Positions 27,701 to 33,605 of a stretch of DNA of 64,000 nt are shown piece by piece. A program made the translations under genes and the position numbers. The stretch spans positions 18,724,168-18,788,167 of the forward strand of contig OZ038531.1 in assembly GCA_964036665.1 (NCBI GenBank). The letters run 5' to 3'. Source of the stretch: Gordius sp. MW1. Taxonomy: Eukaryota > Nematomorpha > Gordioida > Gordea > Gordiidae. The number at the start of each line of letters is the position of its first letter. Position 1 is the stretch's first letter. The notes under the pieces were generated by a model that made no database searches, was not told the DNA's origin, and was given only the letters and a program-made list of their open reading frames with translations.

Positions 27701-29924
27701 CCACTTCCCATTTTCCTAACTTTGGATTAGGAGGCAGACCAAGGGTGACTTGAATTATTCCTGATTTATTAGATAAATTGTCGAATCGTTTGACTATGAT
27801 GCCATCTGGATTCTATTATATTTATTATTTTTATTAAAATATCACCAAAAATACATTACTTTTATGTCAATTCTAACCGGTGCTGATGAGGATTTTAAAA
27901 CATCGTCTAAGTTTAAAATTCGAACTTTCACTAAAAAAAGGTGTTAAAAACATAAAAATTCATAATATATTTATTATTACTCAATTTATTCGTTTTAAAT
28001 AATAAAATTATTAAAAGAAATAGTAAATTTGTAATAAGAGTTTTTATAAAATCTAGGCATACCTTGCTCGCTAGGAGTATATAAAATTTTGTCCGTAATA
28101 ATAAAATGGTTGCCTAGTCTTAAATCGATAGGTATCCAAAATTTTTCTTTAAAATTTAATTCTATTGAAGAACTGGAGATGGTAAGCAGGACAAGCGGTG
28201 TTTTTCCCAGTTCCAAAATACTTGCGAAACTATCTTCCGGATTAAAATTGATGCTGTTTCTCAAATCTCGTGTTAATTGTTCCGTCCAAATGGTAAAATT
28301 TATTTCATGAAAATTACCTAAGATAAAGATCAAATTATTATGACAAAAAAATTATAAGCTGTCGAGGTTTTAATAATTTAAAACAATAAAAGAATGTCCT
28401 CACTCTCGACCAATTCAGCCACCTAGGCGCTCCGCTGGGTGGGCACATATCTTCCCAACACTTTTTGGCCAATTTTTAACTTTTATAGAGGCCGTCAAAC
28501 CTACCCCGCAAAAACTTGAACCCACACCATGCATTCTTTTGGGCTAAAAACTTTCTGCTAATCCCCAAAATAAATCACGCTTTGCGTACATCACATATCT
28601 TTGGCTGCCTCGAGCAGGTAAATTTAATCGAACTAAACATTCAGACTCTTTTTGAAACCTGCTTAAATATAAACTTTACTCCAGTCTAATGGCTCCAAGC
28701 ATCCCTCTACTATTCTAAGAATGGGGGAATTAATATTCGATCTCCGCAAAAGATAGCCTTAGCGGGTTTTATATCTTCGCGCATGAGTACCGACCCCCCT
28801 ATATCTGCCATAACATCCCTCCCAGACCCGCACCTCCAGGAGGCTCTCCACAGGTGGGACGCGGACAAGCTCGAGTCAGCCCAACGACCACTCAGAGTGA
28901 CCCAAAAGGAATAAGACCTTCCCCTAATGGCACGTTCCGTAGCTTTTCTTTCTTCAAACGAACTATCTCAGGGAAAACTCCTTTTCAATTGGGCCTCTTC
29001 CAAGAGCGGTTACGAATGGCTCGATGCAATCCCGAGCAGGAATTTGGGACTCTATATGTCTGGGGAGGAGCTACGCATTGCCATAGGCCTCCGTCTCAGC
29101 TGTGACACCTTATCCCCTTTCGTATGCGATCTCTGCAAATAGCCGGTTCAACGCAATGGTCATCATCCCTTCCATTGCGAATACAGCAAAGGCTGCAACC
29201 CCAGGCACACGGCGATCAACAAAATTATCGGACAGTACCTTAGGAAGGCTGGCTACCCAAACACCTTGGAGCCCGTCGGCCTTAGCACTACCGACGGGAA
29301 AAGACCAAACGGCGTCACACTCATTCCATGGTGCGGTGGACCGAATCTCACTTGGGACTTCACCACGGTCGACATATTTGCCCCTTCACTCCTCTCCCGA
29401 CCTTATAGTCAGTGCAGAGAATAGGAAGGCAGCCAAATATTCCTCCCTCGCGGACACAATATTCATCACCGTAGTGGCAACCACAATCGGAAATTTAGGC
29501 ACTGAAGCTCTCGCTCTCTTGAAACAAATTGGAAAAGCGATCTTTAACGTCTCATTAGATTTATAAGGCAAAATATTACAATGGAAATCGTTAAAACCAA
29601 CACGATTTCCATACACGGATCAATGCCATCCGTTTAGTTATAGCGCTATGATTTTTTGGTCGTGAATGTAATTTTTTTATACCATCCAAATAAAAAAAAT
29701 TATTTCATACAAAAAAATAATATAAAAGAAATTTTTTAATTAATTTGTAACCTGGGTTTATGTATACTGTATCGGTGAGCAAAATATTTTGTTGGTTGGA
29801 ATAATCTAGAAGGGTGTATTTTATTGAAATAAATTCAGATGGCTCCACATTAAAAATCTTAATTAACACCTTGTGCGGCTGATCAATCTTGATCACGTTC
29901 GGTGTTATAATGAAGTAATGTGGT
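3601..29924 (-). CDS. C3: complement C3/C4/C5-like protein, 29 exons recovered, signal-peptide exon not found, thioester motif absent
   Basis: Assembled from GT-AG exons whose phases all agree: 29924-29752, 28317-28063, 27930-27860, 27812-27681, 27208-26981, 26173-25952, 25676-25476, 24488-24294, 22677-22474, 21979-21827, 21068-20834, 20700-20515, 20105-19970, 19247-19019, 18284-18066, 12115-11992, 9795-9604, 8943-8778, 8399-8255, 8171-8003, 7926-7775, 7693-7532, 7250-7106, 6182-6004, 5490-5295, 4996-4907, 4650-4567, 4337-4211, 3754-3601. This gives about 1,640 residues, near mature human C3. Domain order is MG1-MG6, furin-type RKKKR, six-Cys anaphylatoxin domain, MG7, CUB, thioester domain, MG8, C345C. 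In this family the protein is secreted, cut into beta and alpha chains, and acts in opsonisation and inflammation. Here GCGEQ aligns to YSGTN, so covalent tagging is not expected, as in vertebrate C5. The C345C domain separates it from plain alpha-2-macroglobulins. Introns hold many MITEs, a LINE remnant and, on the other strand, a heat shock gene. Orthology to C3 versus C5 is undecided. Confidence 0.9.
4020..4140. repeat. CCCGA-rich GC island in a C3-like intron
   Basis: Dense GGGTCGGG/CCCGACCCG motifs in an otherwise AT-rich intron. Related islands occur at 32640-33005, 42535-42600, 57970-58060, 60425-60490 and 61268-61370. Confidence 0.6.
4211..4337 (-). CDS. C3: C3-like exon: C345C part 3
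   Basis: Model residues 1548-1589: GIDEVVSGDNRTLITRSKC and NEDFLIMGS, equal to 'GsDEVqvGqqRtFis..kC' and 'kkhYLmwG'. Confidence 0.92.
4567..4650 (-). CDS. C3: C3-like exon: C345C part 2
   Basis: Model residues 1520-1547: AWIVKVISVDSDDQYKH then LRILKVLKN, matching 'vYktrlvkvqls.dfd.Yim.I...iKsG'. Just downstream of a family 1 MITE. Confidence 0.88.
4710..4879. mobile_element. hAT-type MITE, family 1
   Basis: CATAGGCGTAGCC ... GGCTACGCTTATG in the intron between two C345C exons. Flanks ACACGATA / ACACGAAT agree at 6 of 8 positions. Confidence 0.75.
4907..4996 (-). CDS. C3: C3-like exon: C345C part 1
   Basis: Model residues 1490-1519: DCALCYGPTGG and LKKKACSLDF, the 'enC.........ldkACepg.DYvYk' part. 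90 bases, phase 1 in and out. Confidence 0.88.
5295..5490 (-). CDS. C3: C3-like exon: MG8 end and first C345C cysteines
   Basis: Model residues 1425-1489: FAIDFSVRREYIVG, then PETCTRFYHPSKGSPLLE and VGSMCTCFE. CTRFYHP followed by C-x-C is diagnostic for the MG8/C345C junction of C3, C4 and C5. Confidence 0.95.
5582..5737. mobile_element. hAT-type MITE, family 1
   Basis: CATGGGCGTAACC ... GGCTACGCCCATG; flanks CTGTCTTG / CTGTCCTG match at 7 of 8. Confidence 0.8.
6004..6182 (-). CDS. C3: C3-like exon: MG8 (receptor-binding) start
   Basis: Model residues 1365-1424: GPVVVDVGLFSGMVPVVET and IYFYVEK match 'aTmsIlDIsmmTGFaPdt' and 'liiYlDKv'. Donor AAAAA|GTAAGT is strong; acceptor TTTGCGAG was chosen by phase. 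Confidence 0.9.
7106..7250 (-). CDS. C3: C3-like exon: CUB end
   Basis: Model residues 1317-1364: LSINAHGKGLANLNIEMQYN matches 'ftVtAeGKGqGtLsvvtmYh', followed by QFDIEITTEE. The acceptor CCCAAG has a poor pyrimidine tract, so the start is approximate. Confidence 0.8.
7532..7693 (-). CDS. C3: C3-like exon: thioester domain end to CUB second part
   Basis: Model residues 1263-1316: IIALQSLSQFVHN matches 'mvFQALAqYqkd'; DIQCDLSVDNH and LLINNANALISQ fit the CUB strands after it. Phase 0 both ends. Confidence 0.85.
7775..7926 (-). CDS. C3: C3-like exon: thioester domain
   Basis: Model residues 1212-1262: TTVETASYALLTFLAL matches 'ynVEATSYALLALLql'. The usual GGYGSTQ segment is replaced by INSNLNIPRFE. 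Confidence 0.9.
8003..8171 (-). CDS. C3: C3-like exon: thioester domain
   Basis: Model residues 1156-1211: ERAKSKAGAYLARHV and ILAPLTYASLLHV fit 'si.kAgdfLea' and 'ytvAiagYALaq'. The donor TTGA|GTTACT is weak but is the only one giving the phase the next exon needs; the short intron that follows is 76 bp. Confidence 0.75.
8255..8399 (-). CDS. C3: C3-like exon: thioester domain
   Basis: Model residues 1107-1155: NRQKRDGSYTDN and NAWLTAFVLIAMEEC match 'eKQkpDGvFqED' and 'maLTAFVLIsLqE'. The position of the transacylation His of C3 (in 'PVIHQEM') appears to hold Phe or Glu in LEFEIQGD. Confidence 0.92.
8778..8943 (-). CDS. C3: C3-like exon: thioester domain
   Basis: Model residues 1052-1106: LAFRNYDGSFSAYVG, SSVWMTALVAKILC and IIIDTEQLTCKAFNW match 'qlafr..ssafaaf', 'sTWLTAyVvKvf' and 'iaIDsq.lcgavkWl'. 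Confidence 0.92.
9604..9795 (-). CDS. C3: C3-like exon: thioester domain start with YSGTN in place of GCGEQ
   Basis: Model residues 988-1051. SPRYSGTNLLAKFALTVYIVD aligns with 'P.GCGEQNM...P.i.v..YLd', and KRLTPDLYKSK with 'qqLTPeiksK'. The codons at 9724-9710 read Tyr-Ser-Gly-Thr-Asn, so both the thioester Cys and Gln are gone. Confidence 0.9.
11376..11539. mobile_element. hAT-type MITE, family 1
   Basis: CATGGGCGTAGCCAG ... CTGGCTACGCCCATG, perfect 15 bp inverted repeats, with a perfect 8 bp duplication CTCATAAC on both sides. Confidence 0.9.
11992..12115 (-). CDS. C3: C3-like exon: CUB first part
   Basis: Model residues 947-987. Starts PEGIRKIITETYAIDPQG, matching 'PEGIrmnkTvavrtLDPe' that follows MG7 in C3. 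Acceptor TTTTTTTAG, donor AAAAG|GTATTT. Its phase 1 end joins the next exon with no gap. Confidence 0.92.
13753..13759 (+). promoter_or_regulatory. TATA box candidate of the heat shock gene
   Basis: TATAAAA 193 bases before the start codon, in a locally C/T-rich segment. No canonical heat shock element (alternating nGAAn units) was found by eye nearby; GTTCCCAGAAC at about 13680 has the wrong spacing. Confidence 0.45.
13952..15799 (+). CDS. small heat shock protein with three alpha-crystallin (HSP20) domains, 615 aa, intronless
   Basis: A single uninterrupted frame, MNSNNQSGNK to IAPF-stop. Three alpha-crystallin domains are visible: about residues 222-303 (RKLYRVTLDMNDFSPPDIKV ... GVMTLEAP), 421-495 (KMSFDMRDYAPEEIKISV ... 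GTLTIES) and 535-612 (KLRFDMAAYQPDEIKVKV ... GILTIEA). Each has the core R-E-F-x-R-E-(F/Y)-x-I-P block (VQREFNREFTIPP, VSREFNREYTIPR, LREFSREYVIPK) and the closing G-(V/T/I)-(M/L)-T-(L/I)-E strand. The first ~200 residues are Ser/Asn-rich with a short Gln run and a proline run (TLPPPPPPPLDWD), a likely disordered or oligomerisation region. Such proteins are ATP-independent holdase chaperones of the cytosol. Most animal members have one domain and ~200 residues; two-domain forms are known from flatworms. Codon use is markedly less AT-rich than the surroundings. It sits antisense inside a C3-like intron. Confidence 0.95.
   Translation: MNSNNQSGNKSNNSNWGTDRPQSRHTSTLNIPIKTPTVVTGAELGEGRRRQQHDILSHEIDRMNARMRDLRKSFEDLTTASSSASTSSRVKNNFFERSSIQHQQQQQENLNSTMPSIASHHNQPNVVNNTTTLPRKGLTSGSAFGGNNINSKDDFEREVENFRRNFQEFRHSSSASNNHNNMISRGSGLGGDPTLPPLTLPPPPPPPLDWDGAQTYVEATDGGRKLYRVTLDMNDFSPPDIKVKVVDGNILRVSAKTDRVTSRGGNVQREFNREFTIPPDVDVDALVSRIDGRGVMTLEAPVKLNALGVSTSLLDSPPKFRSSTSSTYNATSTSKLGSNTAATLHDDDRFDSRPARRKYSWTGSLRNFPTSPPTTLGTMGRDRFQDLEGSSLFSSSTLPPSRPPLIPSPPSHLNSTTLSDGPFKMSFDMRDYAPEEIKISVTDNMLKVRAKHEEKSLSGTVSREFNREYTIPRHVNPDTIKSVLGRDGTLTIESISNSITNSRQASSTTNGGGSVNSSSLTANDSSSYAGVDQSPFKLRFDMAAYQPDEIKVKVTGGMVRVEARHQEIHPERGNILREFSREYVIPKGIDPDQLRSSLSPSGILTIEAATAIAPF
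16180..16185 (+). promoter_or_regulatory. AATAAA polyadenylation signal candidate of the heat shock gene
   Basis: First AATAAA after the stop codon, about 380 bases downstream. Confidence 0.45.
16978..17142. mobile_element. hAT-type MITE, family 1
   Basis: CATGGGCGTAGCCAG ... TTGGCTACGCCCATT with a perfect 8 bp duplication GATATTTA on both sides. Confidence 0.88.
18066..18284 (-). CDS. C3: C3-like exon: MG7 end
   Basis: Model residues 874-946: DDLCSEAIPG, VQVTFPIIPLHVKSYALKV and DSITKYLTVE match 'fCS.a', 'vpyviVPlk.G..evev' and 'D.v.KsLkV' of C3. The intron that follows is 5.95 kb and holds the heat shock gene. Confidence 0.93.
18574..18742. mobile_element. hAT-type MITE, family 1
   Basis: CATGGGCGTAGCCAGG ... 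CCTGGCTACGCCCTTG with perfect 8 bp duplication AATTTGAA. Confidence 0.88.
19019..19247 (-). CDS. C3: C3-like exon: MG6 end to MG7
   Basis: Model residues 797-873: LPDSLTTWILKTIAVSE, MPLCVVPETSF, IRLPHRIIRGEQILLHATAYN. These equal the family blocks 'lkDSiTTWeilAvsmS', 'gicVadpf' and 'lRLPYSvvRnEQveirAvlYN'. Confidence 0.95.
19549..19750. mobile_element. MITE family 2 (GTCAAAGTAGCAG ends, telomere-like core)
   Basis: GGTCAAAGTTGCAGAATGATG at the left, CTGCTACTTTGACCGGGTGCC at the right, with ACCCTAAC-type sequence between. Flanks AAAGACAC / AAAAACAC match 7 of 8. Confidence 0.8.
19970..20105 (-). CDS. C3: C3-like exon: end of anaphylatoxin linker to start of MG6 alpha
   Basis: Model residues 752-796. 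Ends FPHSWLFEIHQLK, the family's 'FPESWLWnvedL'. It is preceded by KLGLER, resembling the LGLAR convertase site of C3, but without the acidic DEDII-type segment that normally separates the two. Acceptor TTTTTAAG and donor GAA|GTAAAT fix the phase. Confidence 0.85.
20213..20361. mobile_element. degenerate family 1 MITE
   Basis: TAGGCATAGTCAGG ... CTAGCTACGCTCAAG; ends eroded, no clear duplication. Lies in the intron after the anaphylatoxin exon. Confidence 0.65.
20515..20700 (-). CDS. C3: C3-like exon: anaphylatoxin domain
   Basis: Model residues 690-751. Six cysteines in anaphylatoxin order: CC at YQCCKLG, C in DTDCQS, then CESQILKCC, which keeps the C-x6-CC ending of C3a/C5a. Spacing between the third and fourth Cys is longer than in C3a. 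Donor AAAG|GTATGC; reading on to a stop at about 20459 is the unspliced alternative. Confidence 0.9.
20834..21068 (-). CDS. C3: C3-like exon: linker and RKKKR beta/alpha processing site
   Basis: Model residues 612-689. QQDLGCSIDD and EFIFYSAGLSI match 'kaDiGCtpg' and 'gvFsDAGLtf' of C3. RKKKR|S (about residues 675-679) is a furin-type tetrabasic site at the place where C3 has RRRR. A family 1 MITE ends about 30 bases beyond the acceptor. Confidence 0.92.
21098..21268. mobile_element. hAT-type MITE, family 1
   Basis: CATGGGAGTAGCC ... GGCTACGCCCATG, 30 bases from the RKKKR exon acceptor. Flanks GAGCTATA / GGGCTGTA match 6 of 8. Confidence 0.8.
21827..21979 (-). CDS. C3: C3-like exon: MG6 beta part
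   Basis: Model residues 561-611: MDLKPAEDIMLKAEGVPNS and LAFLALDKTVIDF, the 'pG..m.Lki.g..ga.v.lvAvDKgVfvl' pattern. Phase 0 both ends. Confidence 0.92.
22474..22677 (-). CDS. C3: C3-like exon: MG5 end to MG6 start
   Basis: Model residues 493-560: VYRGQIYEHG, ITDKMIPNFRILAYFL and LIADSASFNVQRTC match 'i..kGri...g', 'it.dfiPsfRlvAYy' and 'vaDSvwvdVkdsC'. Confidence 0.92.
22745..22985. mobile_element. MITE family 2 with CCCTAA-like core
   Basis: GTCAAAGTAGCAGAATGATG ... CCTTTGACCGGGTGCC with a perfect 8 bp duplication GTTTGACG (22737-22744 and 22986-22993). The middle reads CTAACCCTAACCCTA. Confidence 0.85.
22999..23175. mobile_element. hAT-type MITE, family 1
   Basis: CATGGGCGTCGCC ... GGCTACGCCCATA, starting only 13 bases after the preceding family 2 element. 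Confidence 0.78.
23326..23478. mobile_element. hAT-type MITE, family 1
   Basis: CATGGGCGTAGCC ... GGCTACTCCCATG; flanks TTCTTCAA / TTCTTTAT match 6 of 8. Confidence 0.75.
23854..24100. mobile_element. MITE family 2 with CCCTAA array
   Basis: GGGGTCAAAATAGCAGAATG ... GCGAATTTGACCCCGTCCC with a perfect 8 bp duplication GATGTCCC (23846-23853, 24101-24108). Contains repeated CCCTAA units near 23965-24015 and a duplicated CTGACCAATCTTGATGAGTT. Confidence 0.87.
24294..24488 (-). CDS. C3: C3-like exon: MG5
   Basis: Model residues 428-492: ESYNKIYLKIAPSSPLFVGD, aligning with 'nsNNYLhLsv....l.pGe' of MG5. Acceptor TTTTTTAG, donor CTC|GTAAGC, phase 0 both ends. Confidence 0.85.
25073..25353. mobile_element. 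MITE family 4 (CATAGACTAATAGACTGCTCAT ends)
   Basis: Inverted ends ATAGACTAATAGACTGCTCA and its complement; flanks GGTGGGGC / GGTGGAGC match 7 of 8. Second copy at 61665. Confidence 0.82.
25476..25676 (-). CDS. C3: C3-like exon: MG4
   Basis: Model residues 361-427: PYIPLGASSFFTTKIG ... SYDGTFNIKIDIPSS, the 'DG.a.lsI..p' element of MG4. The donor AAAT|GTAATC keeps phase 0; a nearer alternative GTGTTA exists, so the 3' end is less certain. Confidence 0.75.
25952..26173 (-). CDS. C3: C3-like exon: MG3 end to MG4
   Basis: Model residues 287-360. LYVEALVTEKSSGTKE and KFRPGVSYYITV match the 'LyV.AtV....g' and 'yFkPGmpf.l.V' boundary between MG3 and MG4. Confidence 0.9.
26981..27208 (-). CDS. C3: C3-like exon: MG3
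   Basis: Model residues 211-286. FEVKPYNLPSFTVDV matches 'FeVkeYvLPsFeV'; HSFGIPIKGTVYIK matches the 'yG..v.G.a.v' strand of MG3. Phase 0 both ends. Confidence 0.92.
27285..27391. repeat. partial family 1 MITE
   Basis: TTTACCCCTCCTTATATCA and a C-run followed by GACCACGCTT resemble the right part of family 1; left end missing. Confidence 0.45.
27681..27812 (-). CDS. C3: C3-like exon: MG2 second half
   Basis: Model residues 167-210: NPDGIIVKRF ... LGKWEVVAFNGKN, the classic 'nPeGi.vk ... G.WkIrA' pattern. 44 codons, phase 0 both ends, donor GTTAGT. Confidence 0.9.
27860..27930 (-). CDS. C3: C3-like exon: MG2
   Basis: Model residues 143-166: VKVRILNLDDVLKSSSAP, the 'v.yRif.v...l.P' strand of MG2. 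Phase 1 in, phase 0 out (AAAA|GTAATG). Confidence 0.88.
28063..28317 (-). CDS. C3: C3-like exon: MG1 end to MG2 start
   Basis: Model residues 58-142. Ends GNHFIITDKILYTPSEQ, matching the 'lfiQTDKtiYtPg' signature that opens MG2 in C3/A2M proteins. Acceptor ATCTTAG, donor CAAG|GTATGC. Confidence 0.9.
28388..29640 (+). pseudogene. degraded LINE polymerase fragment with restriction-like endonuclease C-terminus
   Basis: Plus-strand protein remnants inside a C3-like intron: LTLDQFSHLGAPLGGHIS at the start (reverse transcriptase 'LGaPlG'), then after stops ELRIAIGLRLSCDTLSP and CDLC, and in a shifted frame GHHPFHCEYSKGCNPRHTAI, GKRPNGVTLIPW and LTWDFTTVDIFAPSLLS. The C-x2-C ... H-x4-C zinc knuckle followed by K-R-P-(N/D) and W-D is the layout of the restriction-like endonuclease at the C-terminus of R2/NeSL-type LINEs. 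A frameshift near 29142 and several stops make it dead. Confidence 0.7.
29752..29924 (-). CDS. C3: C3-like exon: MG1 start
   Basis: Model residues 1-57. Begins PHYFIITPNVIKID, like the YSIITPN start of mature C3 just after the signal peptide. Acceptor TTTACAG, donor CCAG|GTTAC (weak +4/+5). It starts in phase 2, so an upstream signal-peptide exon must exist; none could be identified. Confidence 0.85.
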
Positions 29925-30220
29925 CTGTAAATTATAAAACATAATATAAGGTAAAATTTAGAAATTTAGAACCTGAAAGTCTCGTCAAAATAACATGTTA
30001 TAAAATCAAAGTTTTTGAAGAAAAAACCATTTAAAATGCCAATTAAATTGAAAATTGGTGTAAGTTTATAATTTATGATCAAAAACTAAATTTCAATGAA
30101 AATAAACATCGCGACATGAATATCTAGCAAAATTTTAATAAAAAGCGTTTTTTAAAAGCGTATAATGGTAGAATTTGGCTCTAGAAATAAATTATAAAAC
30201 AATTTTTTTCCATTCAAATA

Positions 30221-31998
30221 TTTTAATTGCTATGCAATTTATGGGCTCGTTTTTTGTTGTCCGTCCGTCCGTCCGTCCGTCCGTTCGTTGTCCGTCCGTT
30301 ACCCTCCTATCTATTTGCATTGGGTATATTAGGTTATCGATTTTTTAAATTAATGCATGAGAAAGAGGTGCCCCACCCCTCATCTCTATCTCCCTCGCTG
30401 TGTTATTTTTTAAATTAATGCATAAGAGGTGCCCCACCCCTCATCTTTATCTCCCTCGGTGTGTTATATATAAGATTTGTTAAATTATCTATTATATAAT
30501 AAACATAGATAAAAGTTGTTTACTTTAATGCTATGCAATTTAACTAGTTATATAATAAACATAAATAAAAGTTGTTTACTTTTTAATTGCTATGCAATTT
30601 AACTAGTTTTGGGGTTAGAATCCCGGAGTTTTTTTGACTCTTATGATTGTTCTTGTTACTTTGATAATAAGAATTTTTGGCCGTCCGTTGGCTGCTGACC
30701 AATGAAAAAAATGACCATTGGCCAAAATGTGAATCCGAGTTTATTTTTTCGTTTTTTTTGACTATTATGATTGTTCCTGTTTCTACCATTGCTATTATGA
30801 CTTTTTGGCCGACCGCTGGCTGCTGACCAATGTTATATAATAAACATAAATAAAAGTTGTTTACTTTTAATTGCTATGCAATTTAACTAGTTTTTAGGTT
30901 AGAATCCCGGAGTTTTTTTGACTCTTATGATTGTTCTTGTTACTATCATTGATAATAAGTCTTTTTGGCCGTCCGTTGGCTGCTGACCAATGAAAAAAAT
31001 GACCATTGGCCAAAATGTGAATCCGAGTTTATTTTATTGTTTTTTTTTGACTATTATGATTGTTCCTGTTACTACCATTGCTATTATGACTTTTTGGCCG
31101 TCCGCTGGCTCCTGACCGATGGAAAAAATGACCAATGGCCAAAATGTGAATCGAAATTATTTTTTTCGTTTTTTTTGACTATTATGATTGTTCCTGTTCC
31201 TACCATTGCTATTATGACTTTTTGGCCGTCCGCTGGCTGCTGACCAATGGAATAAAATGACCATTGGCCAAAATGTGATTCGAAAACTTTTTTTTCGTTT
31301 TTTTTTGACTATTATGAATTTATATCCACTTTTACCGTGTCCTGGCTGCTGACCAATGGAAAAAAATGACCATTGGCCAAAATGTGATTCGAAAATTTTT
31401 TTTTCGTTTTTTTTACTCTTATGAATTTATATCCACTTTTACCGTGTGCTGGTTGCTGACCAATGGAAAAAAATGACCATTGGCCAAAGTGAGCATCAAA
31501 ATTTTTTTTCCGTTTTTTTGGCTATCATTGACTTATAGAGTATCTGTTGGTACTGACCAATAGAGAAAAAGTGACCATTGGCCAAATTTTTGATTTTTTT
31601 AATTAAAAATTGTTCAAATTCAACAAAAAATTTCTCCCAACAATTCTGCAAATTCTTAACATTGTGTTGTTTTATAATATAATGTTTGTTAGACCCATAA
31701 TCACTAAAGGCCACAAAAACTAATGTAATACGCAACTAGATGCAAATACCAAATCTAACCCTAACCCTTGCCTATATTACATTTTGCCTATAATGGAAAA
31801 TTTGTATAAATAATTAATTAATCATTAGGCATTTAATATTCCCCTATAGGCATTCTCGCCCCTACCCACCTTTCTCGCCCATAAATTGCATAGCAAATAT
31901 GATACATTTATACGAAGTACAGATGAGTCGTCCCCCCTTCCCTTCCCCCCTTCCCTTCCCTTCTCCCCCTTCCCACGAGGGCCGAGGGCCCGAGTTTT
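30221..31998. mobile_element. family 3 element, copy A (CCAAT-hairpin minisatellite)
   Basis: Starts TTTTAATTGCTATGCAATTT followed by ATGGGCTCG and a GTCC microsatellite; near the right end the same motif returns inverted (GCCCATAAATTGCATAGCAA, 31877-31898). In between are about eight units of roughly 100-130 bp around TTTTTGGCCGTCCGCTGGCT and CCAATG-A/G-rich-CCATTGG. It ends in C/T-rich sequence and ACGAGGGCCGAGGGCCCGAG. Confidence 0.75.
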
Positions 31999-32599
31999 TT
32001 AATGTTGCGATAGATTTTTTATATAAAAGTGCAGATAAAAATAATTTTTCTGGTGGTAAAAGACTTTAATTTTGAATACAAGAGTTCTAAAGCCAAAATT
32101 ATCCAATTTTTTGATTTGTATACATTAAAGTTAGGCCCAATTTGAGGCGAATTTATATCGCAAATCACAAACACTTTTAAACCATAGAGGATTTGGCTGA
32201 TAATTTGCATTTAAAGCGTTTTTTTAAATTGGATATTTACAAAATTAAAATTAGTAAGCCGGACAAAGTCATAATTAAAATGGGAGCAAAAATAATTTAG
32301 GGAAAAGCTAAATCACGTGAAATTTGAACTACATCAAAGAACTCTGGATTTAGGGATTAGCTATGCTCATGCCTCATGGTATGGTTAAAAAATTTCAATT
32401 TTTAATATAATTTGTTTCGCTTAAATAGATTTAACGGGTCGAAATTCTATTTTTCTAGACCGTATCCTAGAGAAAAATTTGATTTGGGACTTAATTAGAT
32501 CATTATTCAGTTCCTGCATTAACTTTGCAGAATTTTGACCTCGTCAAATATAGTTGCACAAAAAGTTATATGCTAGTATTTTATACTCTAGGTCTAGAT

Positions 32600-33150
32600 C
32601 ATGGGAGTAACCAGGATTTGTTTAGGGGGAGGGGCAGGGGTTTGCCCCGAACCCCAACCCGATGTTTTACAGAACCCGAACCCATTTTTAAAAATACCCT
32701 TAAAACCCGAACCCGATGAATACAAAAAAGGGTTCGGGTTTTTAATTCAAAAATATATTGTGAATTGAATATCTCAGTTTTCTCTATCATGACAATGTAA
32801 CGAAAACCATATGATTTTAATTTCAATATTTTTATGTTTTCGGCATTTTTTATTCATTAATCAATACTAATTATCTCAAGAATTATTTGTAAGTATTATA
32901 TATATAATTAATTTCATGAACCCGAACCTGTACCCGAACCCAATTCCTTAAACCCGAACACGAACCCGATTTCAAAATTTATCCCAAACCCGAACACTTT
33001 TATTTTGGGCGGGTTCAAACCCCTGGTGATTTATGGAGGGGTAAAATGATAATTTTTTGAAAATTTAGCTATAATTTTATTAAATTTTAAATGATTTTTG
33101 ATTTAGAAAGGGCAGCCTCCCCTCCCTGCCACCCCATGGCTATGCCCATG
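32600..33150. mobile_element. family 1 MITE split by a CCCGAA-rich insertion
   Basis: CATGGGAGTAACCAGGATT at the left and GGCTATGCCCATG at the right enclose a typical family 1 body interrupted by about 370 bp carrying AACCCGAACCCGATG-type repeats at both of its ends, themselves in direct and inverted orientation. Confidence 0.7.
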
Positions 33151-33480
33151 ATCAATATTATAAATTAAGAGCATTATTTAACTTTGCACTTATATTTTCA
33201 CATTCTTAAGTCTTAAGTTTTTTCGTTTTCCTTGCCATTTTTTGCATTATAGAAACCTTTTCGAAATTTTTTATCCTTAAAAGCCGTAAAACATTTTATT
33301 TTTAACGGTATGTCATGACTAATACGAGAATATCACACGTGTGCTTAGCTATTTGCTGAATGTTTAGATTTATAAGGTGTAAATGTAGTTTTAATAAAAA
33401 TGGTCTTTTATATAATTGAAGATAGATGTAAAAATTCCTAAGCAATTGACCCCAATATTTAATTATGTTATATAATATAT

Positions 33481-33605
33481 CAATGGACCTAGCCAAGGGG
33501 AGGCAGGGAGGAGCGGCTGCCCTCCTTTAAATCCAAAAATTCTTTCAAATTTATTAAAATTATGGCTAAAATTTAAAAAAATTACCATTTTGCCCCTCCC
33601 TCTGT
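33481..33605. mobile_element. family 1 MITE, right end missing
   Basis: CAATGGACCTAGCCAAGGGG then the usual internal CTAAATCCAAAAATT and TTTTGCCCCTCCC; no closing inverted repeat. Confidence 0.6.

Noticed and set aside
31905-31998. Possible hammerhead ribozyme in the family 3 tail (GATGAGTCGTCC followed by an ACGAGGGCC hairpin)
   Set aside because: The core reads TAGATGA or CAGATGA instead of CTGATGA and no GAAA joining strand is placed correctly in any of the four copies.
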